Source: Methanococcoides sp. (lineage in GTDB: Archaea > Halobacteriota > Methanosarcinia > Methanosarcinales > Methanosarcinaceae). Taken from it: a stretch of 64,000 nt of DNA. The first letter of the stretch is position 1. Each line of letters starts with the position of its first letter. A program made the position numbers and the translations under genes. The DNA lies in NCBI GenBank assembly GCA_021108275.1, contig JAIORD010000031.1:31615-95614 (forward strand), written 5' to 3'. Shown here in pieces: positions 44,944-53,834 of this stretch. Below the pieces are notes generated by a model. It searched no databases. It was given only the letters and a program-made list of their open reading frames with translations, and was not told where the DNA came from.

Positions 44944-46099
44944 AGAGGCTTTTCCTCCTTTTTCTTAGAAGATATATAAAGAAAGGAGCACCAAAAAGGG
45001 CGGTAACTATGCCTACTGGAAGATCCACTCCTTGCAGGGATCCGATCCTTTCGAGTATTACTTGAAAAAGCATAATGTCGCTTGACTCCAATAGCGCCTG
45101 TACCTTGGATGGAAATGTCCTTGCAAACGTGTCAGAGAGCACCAAAAAGATCGCTCCCATTAATGTCGAGGCAGGCAGGAGACCTCTGTGATCAGGTCCT
45201 ATTATGTTGCGCATGATGTGAGGGATGATAAGCCCTACAAATCCTATGATCCCACTAACGGATACTGCTGCAGCTGTTATCAATGCAGAGATAACCAGTA
45301 TTTGCTTTTTCACACTTTCAATATTTACACCCAGGGATTGTGCCTGCTCTTCACCCAGCAACATCACATTCAGGTTCCAGGAGTGCCTATATGATAATAA
45401 TATACCTGTAAACACTATGACCAGAGTGATCTTTACCTTATCCCAGCTCGCATTCCAGAATCCCCCCATCATCCAGTAAATTATCTGATGAAGCGATTCC
45501 GAAAAGAAGAGGAAAAAGGATGTTAGTGCTGATAAGAAGAAACTGATAGCTATACCTGCAAGAAGAAGTGTGTCAACAGGGACCTTTCCACCGACCTTTG
45601 ATATGTTATATACTACAAATATGGTTATAGTGGCAAAGATAAAAGATATGAGCTGTATCGGCAACAGTAGTGTAAAACCAATAGCTGCGCCAAGGGCTGC
45701 ACCGGAGGACATTCCTATGATGTAAGGGTCTGCCAGTGGGTTCTTCAGAAGACCCTGCATGGAACAACCTGCGGTGGCAAGTGCTGCTCCAACGAGTGCA
45801 GCAAGAAGCACACGCGGGAGGCGAATTCCCATAATGATCATTTCCTGACCATCGGTCCATGTAACATCAGGAGAGATGCTGTTGAAAAATGCTGAACCAT
45901 CAAAAGGGATGCCCGTCAGAGATAAGGTCCATAATATTGTCCCCTGGACCCATTCAAGCAGGCCCATATAAATGATCTTAGCGGTCAGTACCGGTGAAAT
46001 ATTGGTGGTCCCAATTGCGGTGTTGCTGACAACTACGATCAGCAGGATCACTGCCAGTGCAATAATTACGCTTCTTACGGAACCACTATACTTTGGCAT
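44936..46099 (-). CDS. BtuC/FecCD-family permease
   Basis: 387 aa with about ten membrane helices. Family marks are IRLPRVLLAALVGAALATAG, NPLADPYIIGMSSGAALGA, GFVGLIIPHIMR and the C-terminal PVGIVTALFGAPFFIYLLRK. The N-terminal loop before the first conserved motif is longer than in BtuC. It is the middle gene of the importer operon. Confidence 0.93.
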   Translation of the reverse strand: MPKYSGSVRSVIIALAVILLIVVVSNTAIGTTNISPVLTAKIIYMGLLEWVQGTILWTLSLTGIPFDGSAFFNSISPDVTWTDGQEMIIMGIRLPRVLLAALVGAALATAGCSMQGLLKNPLADPYIIGMSSGAALGAAIGFTLLLPIQLISFIFATITIFVVYNISKVGGKVPVDTLLLAGIAISFFLSALTSFFLFFSESLHQIIYWMMGGFWNASWDKVKITLVIVFTGILLSYRHSWNLNVMLLGEEQAQSLGVNIESVKKQILVISALITAAAVSVSGIIGFVGLIIPHIMRNIIGPDHRGLLPASTLMGAIFLVLSDTFARTFPSKVQALLESSDIMLFQVILERIGSLQGVDLPVGIVTALFGAPFFIYLLRKRRKSLYA

Positions 46100-46128
46100 G
46101 TTTATCCATTCCCCCGTAGATTAATGCT

Positions 46129-47223
46129 TTAGGATCGTCTGCTTCCCATATATCCAAGGATCATCATGCTGATGGCAAACAATACTCCGAACCCAGGTGT
46201 CTTTGCAGTTGCATTTCCGCCATCCTGCGCATGATCCCCCTCTTCAGGACCTTCAGCTGCTGCATCTACTTGCGGCTGGCTTGCGTCATTCAAACTAGTG
46301 TAATCCTTCTGCTCCCAGTCATCTCCCATATATAAGTGGAGTACTTCCAAGCCCTCGACTATCCTCGGACCGGACAGTTCGATGGTGTTCGGATCCTTTA
46401 TAGGGTATACTCTGTCGTTCTTAATAGCAGATACTGTTTGAAGAGCATCGTTGTTCCTTGTGTTGTTCGCGATCTGGTAGGACAATCCTCCCATTCCTGA
46501 ACAGATTATTATCTGCGGGTCAGCACTGACGACGCTTTCAAGGTTGATGGTAGGCCACCCGTTTGCTTCAATTATGTTCTGTCCTCCGGCCATGGTGATT
46601 AGATCACTTGGGTATGTATCTTTTCCAGCTGAATAGATGGGATCATCCCATACTATGTACAAGACCCTTGGTCTTTCGTCATCAGGTATTCCTTTGGTAC
46701 TATCTGTGATATCACTGATAGTTTGTCTCATCCCACCTACAATTTCCTGTGCATTGTCTTCATTGTTCGTGATCGTCCCTACAAGGAGTATGCTCTCCAT
46801 GATCTCATCCATTGTTTTTGGATTGACCATTACGGTCTGTATGTTGAGCTCTTCAAGGCGTTTGATAGTATCTTCCCCATTAGCTTCATCGAGCAGGATG
46901 AGATCTGGCTCAAGATCTGCGACCGTTTCATAGTTGATGGTGGTGTACCTGCCAACCTTTGTCAGATTCTCAGCTTCCGGTGGATAGTAATCATCCTCGG
47001 TCCCACCAACGATTTTGTCACCAGCACCTACAGTGAAAACGATCTCTGTGATGCTTGGCATAAGGGATACGATCCTTTCAGGTTCATTTTTGATCGTCAC
47101 GCTGGCGCCGGAAGAATCTGTGATAGTTATCGGGTATTCCACTGTATTGCCTGCAGCTGCCTGTACGTTCGACATCAGTAATAGGATTGAGATAAGCAGG
47201 ATAATAGGAGTTATCTTTGACAT
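46129..47223 (-). CDS. BtuF-like substrate-binding protein with PGF-type tail
   Basis: 364 aa from the ATG at 47223, which has GAGGG just before it (an ATG at 47247 is less likely). Signal peptide about 1-24, then the periplasmic binding domain (PERIVSLMPSITEIVFTVGA, LEPDLILLDEANG, GWPTINLESVVSADPQIIIC). An acidic linker leads to the sorting tail TPGFGVLFAISMMILGYMGS plus RRS. Anchoring is thus by an archaeosortase-type tail rather than a lipid cysteine. It is the first gene of the importer operon. Confidence 0.9.
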   Translation of the reverse strand: MSKITPIILLISILLLMSNVQAAAGNTVEYPITITDSSGASVTIKNEPERIVSLMPSITEIVFTVGAGDKIVGGTEDDYYPPEAENLTKVGRYTTINYETVADLEPDLILLDEANGEDTIKRLEELNIQTVMVNPKTMDEIMESILLVGTITNNEDNAQEIVGGMRQTISDITDSTKGIPDDERPRVLYIVWDDPIYSAGKDTYPSDLITMAGGQNIIEANGWPTINLESVVSADPQIIICSGMGGLSYQIANNTRNNDALQTVSAIKNDRVYPIKDPNTIELSGPRIVEGLEVLHLYMGDDWEQKDYTSLNDASQPQVDAAAEGPEEGDHAQDGGNATAKTPGFGVLFAISMMILGYMGSRRS

Positions 47224-47247
47224 ATTCCATCCCTCATGATCATTCAT

Positions 47248-47580
47248 GATGCCAAGTAATGAAATATACCCATAAAAGGTTTATGCAGAGTGCTTACGCT
47301 TGTAATCTTTAGAGATAACATGGTTTTAAATTAATCCCATACACCTAGTATCATGCATTTCCACAAAAGGATCTCAATACTTTCCCTGATTCTTCACCCA
47401 TATACTACCCTAATACTCAGATCACACCTATTTTTTAATGTTATCCATAAAGCTAACGTGTGTATTCCAAATGACGAGTATTATATATAATTAGACCATA
47501 CCACACGCTCACGATTTTCTATAACAGTCGATATAGATAACGTTTTTAATTATAAAAAAAAGATAAATGTGGAATGTACG
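47248..47580. promoter_or_regulatory. Divergent promoter region between importer and surface genes
   Basis: About 330 nt without a gene. AT-rich, with TATA-like stretches on the plus strand near 47483-47492 (TATTATATAT) and 47530-47550. No cobalamin riboswitch structure was recognised, and such elements are not expected in archaea. Confidence 0.35.
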
Positions 47581-48783
47581 ATGATAAAAAGAATATGGAT
47601 AATAGGTATGATCGCACTTTTGAGTGCAATCTTTTTGGTACCATCAATGGCAGGAGCAGAAGCTACAGTCATTTGGGATGGAGAGGTCACACTTGAAACC
47701 GGTACTTTTGATTATACACCGGCAGCAAATCAGTCCGCAACTTATGAATGGAATAATCTGACAGACCTTGGAGCTCTAGTTGGAGCTTCAGAAGTTGCAG
47801 GTTTTGATTTTGAAACTAATGATCAACAATACAGTTCTTTCTACCTGACAAATCTCAGTGGAATCGAAGAAGAGCCTTATGTAGCAGGTGTCTCTAAATC
47901 GTGGTCTGTATTTATCAATGACATATCAGGCAATGGGCTGGGGTCTAACGAGTTACACAATGGGGATAGAGTATCATTCATCTATGGAACTAGCAAATTT
48001 GGTCCGGCACCTGACTATGAACTGACCGTTTCCAACCAAACATACATACTGAACATAACGGTAAATACGCCACCTGAAGTACTATGGGATGGAGACGTCA
48101 CACTTGAAACCGGTACTTTTGATTATACACCGGCAGCAAACCAGTCCGCAACTTATGAATGGAATAATCTGACAGACCTTGGAGCCCTAGTCGCAGCCTC
48201 AGAAGTTGCAGGTTTTGATTTTGAAACTAATGATCAACAATACAGTTCTTTCTACCTGACAAATCTCAGTGGAATCGAAGAAGAGCCTTATGTAGCAGGT
48301 GTCTCTAAATCGTGGTCTGTATTTATCAATGACATATCAGGCAATGGGCTGGGGTCTAACGAGTTACACAATGGGGATAGAGTATCATTCATCTATGGAA
48401 CTAGCGAATTTGGTCCAGCACCTGACTATGAACTGACCGTTTCCAACCAAATATACATACTGAACATAACGGTAAACGATAATGAGATCGTAACACCCCC
48501 AAGCGAAGGAAGTAGTGGCAGCAGAGGTGGAGGTACAGGCCAGGCCACAATTGTGAAAGTTGCCCCTGAAGAAGAGACAGTAACTCCAGAAGAACCAGAG
48601 GCTGTAGAGGATTCCCCAGCATCCGAGGAAGAAAATGCTGCTGAGCCACAACCTGAAGAACCGGCTATTGAATTAAATGTCGAGACAGAAGAAGCTCAGA
48701 ATGACACACCTGGATTTGAAGGAATATTTGCAGTATTCGGACTATTGTTCTCAGCAATGTTCATCATGAAAAGAAGGTTGTGA
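47581..48783 (+). CDS. DUF4430-like repeat surface protein with PGF-type tail
   Basis: 400 aa from the ATG at 47581. Signal peptide about 1-25. Two nearly identical domains of 137 residues follow; each contains SWSVFIND...ELHNGDRVSFIYGT, the DUF4430-type pattern. Then come a Ser/Gly linker, an acidic Pro/Glu-rich stretch and the tail TPGFEGIFAVFGLLFSAMFI plus MKRRL. It is an exported, anchored surface protein of unknown ligand; DUF4430 relatives include cobalamin-binding domains, which would fit the neighbouring importer. Confidence 0.8.
   Translation: MIKRIWIIGMIALLSAIFLVPSMAGAEATVIWDGEVTLETGTFDYTPAANQSATYEWNNLTDLGALVGASEVAGFDFETNDQQYSSFYLTNLSGIEEEPYVAGVSKSWSVFINDISGNGLGSNELHNGDRVSFIYGTSKFGPAPDYELTVSNQTYILNITVNTPPEVLWDGDVTLETGTFDYTPAANQSATYEWNNLTDLGALVAASEVAGFDFETNDQQYSSFYLTNLSGIEEEPYVAGVSKSWSVFINDISGNGLGSNELHNGDRVSFIYGTSEFGPAPDYELTVSNQIYILNITVNDNEIVTPPSEGSSGSRGGGTGQATIVKVAPEEETVTPEEPEAVEDSPASEEENAAEPQPEEPAIELNVETEEAQNDTPGFEGIFAVFGLLFSAMFIMKRRL
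47668..48480 (+). repeat. Near-perfect 411 bp tandem duplication inside the DUF4430-like gene
   Basis: Units start at 47668 and 48079, a spacing of 411 bp (137 codons). They differ at only a few positions, some silent (for example GCAAATCAG/GCAAACCAG). Reading frame is kept, so it doubles the extracellular domain. The low divergence indicates a recent event or ongoing gene conversion. Confidence 0.9.
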
Positions 48784-48855
48784 ATCGGGAGAAACATCTT
48801 CCAACACAAATTTTAAAAATATCAAACATGTTCAAAAATATACAGAGGTAATTAA

Positions 48856-50853
48856 ATGGACAAAGAGTGTAAAAAAAGAATAACCTTCCTTTCGGGCGTA
48901 ATACTGCTCATTTTGATCCTACCATCGATGGCATGTGCATCATCCAACTGGTATCAGTTCCAGATGGATGAAGCTAATTCAGGAGTCACAGGTGATGAAG
49001 CGCCAATTTCCAATCCGTGGGATGATAATTCTATATCATGGGAAAAACAGTTGTCAGACGGTATAGACTGTACGCCAATTGTTGTCGATGATCTTGTTTA
49101 CGTGGCAACCGGCGATAACACAGTATTTGCAATTCATAAAGAAACAGGTGAAATTGAATGGGAGAGCTCCTCTAGTGGCAGCGGATTCCTTGTCTCAAAT
49201 TTAGCATATGGAAATGACATGATATTTGTACCTACAATGAACGGATACATATATGCTTTCGATGCTGACAACGGAAATGAGGAATGGAACGCAAAGGTAT
49301 CTGATGCTCAATTGAATACACCTGTTAAATACGACAATAACAAAATATTCTTTGGAGATTGTTCTGTCGGCGGTGCCGGTGAAACTTCTAGTGCAGGTAC
49401 TTACTATTGCTATGATGACGAAGGCAAAGATATCTGGAACCGTACATCTAACAGCGGTACTGGATACTACTGGGCAGGCGCGGCCGTAAAAGGAGAGTAT
49501 CTGATCTATGGGGATGATGGTTCAAACCTTACATCTGTCAACAAGAATACAGGAGATACCGTTGATGAGATCGATGCATCCTCAGTATACGGTATAGATG
49601 TAGGGAACATCAGATCCTCTATAATGTACGATGACAACAGGATCTACTTCACATCCAAAGGAGGATATTGCTATGCTCTTGGATTTGAATCGAGTACAGG
49701 TCTGTTCGATACAGAGGACAAACACAAAGCAAACATAGGAATAAGTACATCCACGCCGGTGATTTACAAAGAAAGGATATATGTAGGAAACAGCAACGGT
49801 CTTTCCTGTCTGAAAGCATCCGATCTGAGAAGCATATGGGATTTTTCAACAGATGGTGCAGTACAATCATCCCCGGCCATATCCAGCCATGATGATGCTG
49901 GAAATGGTGAAGTGTATATATATTTCACGACGAACACTGCCGAAGGCAAGGTCTATTGTATAAAAGACGATGGTGAAAATAATGATCCTGAGTTGAAGTG
50001 GTCATACGGAGATTCGGATAAAACTGCATATTCCCTTGCTGGTGTGTCAATATCTGATGGATGGGTATACTACGGAACCGACTCAAATTACCTGTTCGGG
50101 TTAACAAATAAAGAAAAAACAGTTGAAAATACTGAAGATACGGGTAGTAGCAGTTCCGGATCATCCAGTGGATCGTCTAGTGGAGCTACCGGAGAATCAC
50201 CAGATAACATCGTGTTGGAAGATAGCCTTCAAAAAATCGTAACTACTGGAAATAGGGTCAATTATGAGTTCGACAAACCGGATAACTGCATCATGTCAGT
50301 ATCATTTGACCCTAAAATGAATGCAGGATACAAAGCTGCAAAAATCGAGATATTGAGATCCACATCCTCTTATGCAACACCAATATCAGGAGAGGTTTTC
50401 CAGAATATGAATATCTGGGTTGGTAAGGTCGGGTTTGCAACACCTGAGAACATGGAGAATGTAAATGTTGAATTTAAGGTCCTGAGATCCTGGGTTAATG
50501 AGAACAATATCGACAGGTCTTCGATCAAATTGAACAGGTACCACGATGATAAATGGAATTCTCTGAACACGGTGGAGATCACAGAAAAAGAAGACCAGGA
50601 TCACTTCTATTTCAGTGCAGAAACCCCGGGATTCTCACCATTTGTGATAACCGGTGAAAAGGTCCAGGTCGTAGAGACCGCAATTGAGAATGAAGTGGCT
50701 GAGCAGGAGATCCCGGAAGAGACCGATTCCGTAGAGGATGCAGCAACCACAGAGCAAGCTGATGCATCTAAAGATAGTCCTGGATTTGAAGGCATCTTCA
50801 TGGTGATAGGATTACTGCTATCGGTATTTTGCATAAAGAAAAAAGGACAATGA
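48856..50853 (+). CDS. PQQ-repeat beta-propeller surface protein with PGF-pre-PGF domain
   Basis: 665 aa. Signal peptide about 1-28, then a beta-propeller of PQQ/WD-like repeats (about 45-415; for example VFAIHKETGEIEWESS). A Ser/Gly linker follows. The PGF-pre-PGF type domain is at about 445-600 (NVEFKVLRSWVNENNIDRSS, AETPGFSPFVITGE). An acidic stretch leads to the sorting tail SPGFEGIFMVIGLLLSVFCI plus KKKGQ. It is probably S-layer-associated and adhesive or scaffold-like. No enzyme motif is visible. Confidence 0.83.
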   Translation: MDKECKKRITFLSGVILLILILPSMACASSNWYQFQMDEANSGVTGDEAPISNPWDDNSISWEKQLSDGIDCTPIVVDDLVYVATGDNTVFAIHKETGEIEWESSSSGSGFLVSNLAYGNDMIFVPTMNGYIYAFDADNGNEEWNAKVSDAQLNTPVKYDNNKIFFGDCSVGGAGETSSAGTYYCYDDEGKDIWNRTSNSGTGYYWAGAAVKGEYLIYGDDGSNLTSVNKNTGDTVDEIDASSVYGIDVGNIRSSIMYDDNRIYFTSKGGYCYALGFESSTGLFDTEDKHKANIGISTSTPVIYKERIYVGNSNGLSCLKASDLRSIWDFSTDGAVQSSPAISSHDDAGNGEVYIYFTTNTAEGKVYCIKDDGENNDPELKWSYGDSDKTAYSLAGVSISDGWVYYGTDSNYLFGLTNKEKTVENTEDTGSSSSGSSSGSSSGATGESPDNIVLEDSLQKIVTTGNRVNYEFDKPDNCIMSVSFDPKMNAGYKAAKIEILRSTSSYATPISGEVFQNMNIWVGKVGFATPENMENVNVEFKVLRSWVNENNIDRSSIKLNRYHDDKWNSLNTVEITEKEDQDHFYFSAETPGFSPFVITGEKVQVVETAIENEVAEQEIPEETDSVEDAATTEQADASKDSPGFEGIFMVIGLLLSVFCIKKKGQ

Positions 50854-50872
50854 TAGAACCCTTAAAACACAT

Positions 50873-50908
50873 CAGATGGCCACCTGTCATCTGCTTTTTA
50901 TTTTTATT
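50873..50908 (+). terminator. Hairpin plus T-tract after the PQQ-repeat gene
   Basis: CAGATG...CATCTG (9 nt loop) about 20 nt after the stop, followed directly by CTTTTTATTTTTATT. Both the hairpin and the T-rich run favour transcription termination here. Confidence 0.55.
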
Positions 50909-51037
50909 AAAGGACCCACATTTCTCAGAATTGTTTTTTATCTAAATTAAGGTGGAGATCACACTTCAGATTGGACTCGAATATAGTAACTGGGTGCGCA
51001 GATCTTTCAAAAGTAGTATAGGAAGGATGAATATCAA

Positions 51038-53455
51038 ATGTATAAAATAAAAACAGATCGATTGTTCATGATCTTTTTAAGTCTCATTTTATTAACTTCA
51101 ATGGCTAGCATTGCCACCGCATCTGATTGGGGGCAGTTCCAGTCAGATTGGAAAAATAGCGCGTTTGAACCCGGACCTGCAGTGAAGGCTAAACCGGAAA
51201 TGATCTGGTACGAACACACTTCTGCTAATGGAGACAATGGGATCAATGTTCCACCTGTAATTGCAGGGGACCTTGTGTACACCTACACAACGAATGGTTC
51301 CGTCTGGGCATTCAACAAGCATAACGGGGAACTGGTATGGAGAAGCAAAACTTCAGGGGGAAGTGCACTTCAATCATCTACACCAGCTTATGGGGACGGA
51401 AAGCTCTTTGTTGCCAGCAACAGCGGTGACCTTTTTGCATTCGATGCTTCCAGCGGGGAAGAACTGTGGAGTGAACATGTTACAGACAGTAATTTTGAGT
51501 GCCCCATAACCTACTTCGATCACAGACTATACATCGGAGATGGCCTAAAGGGTGGCATCGATACAAAATATTACTATTGTTACGATGACACAGGGCAGCT
51601 GCTCTGGAAATATGCCAATGGGAACTCAGCAGGGTTCCTCTGGAATGGTGCATCTGCCATAGGGGATTTCCTTGTATATTCCACACACGAAGGCAAATTG
51701 TTAAGCCTCGATAAAGAAACCGGGGAGCTTACAGATGAGATAGACCTCGGTTCCGAAGACATTGGGTTTTCAAAAGAGGATCCGGGAATGTTCCGCTCAT
51801 CTGTTACATATCACGATGGCTACATATATACAACCTCAGAAAGAGGACAAGCTTTAGGTTATGTATGGAAAATAGGGTTCGATAATGGGAATTTCATCGA
51901 TGAAGGATGGTGTACCCAGAACGGATTCAGCACATCAACACCTGCGGTACATGATGGAAAAGTCTACGTAGGACAGGGGAAACATGGATACACAGGCCAC
52001 CTCACCTGCCTGGATGATTCGAACGGGGATGTTTTATGGTCCTATTTCGTTGATGCCGGCGTGAAATCCTCCCCGGTCCTCGCCGTGGAGAACGAAATAA
52101 CTTATATTTACTTTACAGGTGCAGAGAGTGATGGATCCCTTTACTGCCTGGAAGAAGACGGAACTCTTGCATGGGAATATGACCCTACGGATGACGATGG
52201 ATACATCTTACAAGGCGCAGCAATTTCCGATGGGAAGATCTACTTCGGGACCGATGGTGGATACCTCTACTGCATTCAGGAAATGATCCCTGAAGGTTGG
52301 GAACAGTTCCACAAAGATACCAGAAATTCCGGATTTTCCCCATCAGATGCCCCGGATACGAACAATATGTTGTGGGCCAGTGAAGATATCGGGGCCGTAA
52401 AAGGATCATCATCCGTGGTCGCCAACAATAAAGTGTACGTGAACTGCGGAGACTATGTCAAATCCTTAGATCAGTATACAGGAGAGTTCCTGGCAAATCA
52501 CAGCAATGGAAGCACCAAATACAAATCGATCACATCTCCTGCATACCATGATGGAAATGTGTGGTGTGGATTACCTGATTCGGTCAACAGTGCCACAACG
52601 GTGGCAGACGGGAAACTCTTCGAGGGTGAGTGGGATGGTAACTATTACTGCTTCGATGAAGTTACCGGAGAAGAAATATGGAATTTTAGTACAGAAGGAA
52701 ATGCACAAGCAACCCCTGCGTATGATAATGAAAGGGTATATTTTACAACCTGGATCTATGGCCAGACCTACGGTGGAAATGTCTACTGCGTTGATGCGAA
52801 TACTGGCGAACTTATCTGGGACCAGAACGAAATAATCAACAATTGCTGTAGCTCTCCAACTATCTATGGTGATATTGTTTATGTGACCACCTACAATTTC
52901 TATGGTAAAGGCGAGATCTACGCACTGAACAAGAACAATGGTTCCATTTTATGGAAAGAAGAAATCCATCCAACAGATTCTACCCCGGCAGTTGCCTATG
53001 GTAACGTCTATGTTACCGGCGGATGTTATGGTTACAGTGATCTGCAAACATATTGTTTTGATGCAATAACCGGAGAACTTAAGTGGAACACAACTCCAGA
53101 AGATGGAATTGGAGGCTGGCTTTGCTCGGTTGCAATTGCAGACGAGAAGATATTCGTAGGTACTGCTTTTGAGACAGAGGATGATTACACCGGACTGAAT
53201 GGAACATGTGCTCTGGATGCATTTACAGGGGAACTAATATGGAACTCACCATTCGGAGGATCGTCACCTGCTGTTGCAGATGAGATGGTATTTACTATTG
53301 CAGATGGGAAGGTCTATGCTTTTGGTGAGGGATCAACCACCGATGAAAAGGCTAACGTGAAGTTACCTGGATTTGGATCATCGTTTACAATAGTTACATT
53401 TTCCATCTCGGCCATTTACATTGCAAGAAGAAAAGGAAAGGAGGGGGATATTTAA
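51038..53455 (+). CDS. Double PQQ-repeat beta-propeller surface protein
   Basis: 805 aa. Signal peptide about 1-29. Two propellers are built of PQQ-type repeats (AFNKHNGELVWRSK, AFDASSGEELWSEH, CVDANTGELIWDQ and others), with the boundary near residue 420 at EGWEQFHKDTRNSGFSPSDA, which restates the N-terminal start DWGQFQSDWKNSAFEPGPAV. The C-terminus LPGFGSSFTIVTFSISAIYI plus ARRKGK is a sorting tail. It is a paralogue of the preceding gene, probably by duplication, lacking the PGF-pre-PGF domain. Confidence 0.83.
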   Translation: MYKIKTDRLFMIFLSLILLTSMASIATASDWGQFQSDWKNSAFEPGPAVKAKPEMIWYEHTSANGDNGINVPPVIAGDLVYTYTTNGSVWAFNKHNGELVWRSKTSGGSALQSSTPAYGDGKLFVASNSGDLFAFDASSGEELWSEHVTDSNFECPITYFDHRLYIGDGLKGGIDTKYYYCYDDTGQLLWKYANGNSAGFLWNGASAIGDFLVYSTHEGKLLSLDKETGELTDEIDLGSEDIGFSKEDPGMFRSSVTYHDGYIYTTSERGQALGYVWKIGFDNGNFIDEGWCTQNGFSTSTPAVHDGKVYVGQGKHGYTGHLTCLDDSNGDVLWSYFVDAGVKSSPVLAVENEITYIYFTGAESDGSLYCLEEDGTLAWEYDPTDDDGYILQGAAISDGKIYFGTDGGYLYCIQEMIPEGWEQFHKDTRNSGFSPSDAPDTNNMLWASEDIGAVKGSSSVVANNKVYVNCGDYVKSLDQYTGEFLANHSNGSTKYKSITSPAYHDGNVWCGLPDSVNSATTVADGKLFEGEWDGNYYCFDEVTGEEIWNFSTEGNAQATPAYDNERVYFTTWIYGQTYGGNVYCVDANTGELIWDQNEIINNCCSSPTIYGDIVYVTTYNFYGKGEIYALNKNNGSILWKEEIHPTDSTPAVAYGNVYVTGGCYGYSDLQTYCFDAITGELKWNTTPEDGIGGWLCSVAIADEKIFVGTAFETEDDYTGLNGTCALDAFTGELIWNSPFGGSSPAVADEMVFTIADGKVYAFGEGSTTDEKANVKLPGFGSSFTIVTFSISAIYIARRKGKEGDI

Positions 53456-53459
53456 GGTC

Positions 53460-53484
53460 GGTGGGTAAACCAAATTTACCCACC
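53460..53484 (+). terminator. Strong hairpin after the double-propeller gene
   Basis: Perfect 10 bp inverted repeat GGTGGGTAAA-N5-TTTACCCACC starting 5 nt after the stop codon. No long T-run follows, so it may stabilise the 3' end rather than terminate. Confidence 0.5.
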
Positions 53485-53629
53485 ATTAAGACAACAGTAC
53501 CATCCCTATTCCATGTCATGTAAATTGCTATATATGGTTAAAGAAATATAATTAAATATGAATTACTAAATGTTTTGTTCTTGAACAAAAAAATCGTATT
53601 ATTACCAAGATTAGGCCCAACAAATCGTC

Positions 53630-53696
53630 TCCTGTACAAAAGGCTTTTATGCATAAACAGCCATGTCACATCTCATCCGCCCAGAATAACAATTTT
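53630..53696 (+). promoter_or_regulatory. Promoter region of tRNA-Arg
   Basis: TTTTATGCATAAAC at about 53646-53659 serves as a TATA-like element about 45 nt before the tRNA. The whole stretch is repeated at 44025-44100 with some changes. Confidence 0.45.
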
Positions 53697-53771
53697 GGGC
53701 CCGTGGCTTAGCCAGGATATAGCACCGGGCTTCTAACCCGGGGGTCGTGGGTTCAACTCCCACCGGGTCCG
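53697..53771 (+). tRNA. tRNA-Arg (anticodon UCU)
   Basis: Acceptor GGGCCCG pairs with CGGGTCC (one G-U). The D arm GGCTTAGCC, the anticodon stem CCGGG/CCCGG with loop CTTCTAA (anticodon TCT) and the T arm GTGGGTTCAACTCCCAC are all present. 75 nt, intact, no intron. Confidence 0.95.
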
Positions 53772-53834
53772 TTAGATGTCTTTAATAGCCCTTTTTGAGG
53801 GCTGTTATTTACTTTTTTTATGAGATTTTTGATT

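Noticed and set aside
47248..47568. Cobalamin riboswitch before the importer operon
   Set aside because: No B12-box-like sequence or fold was seen, and these riboswitches are bacterial.
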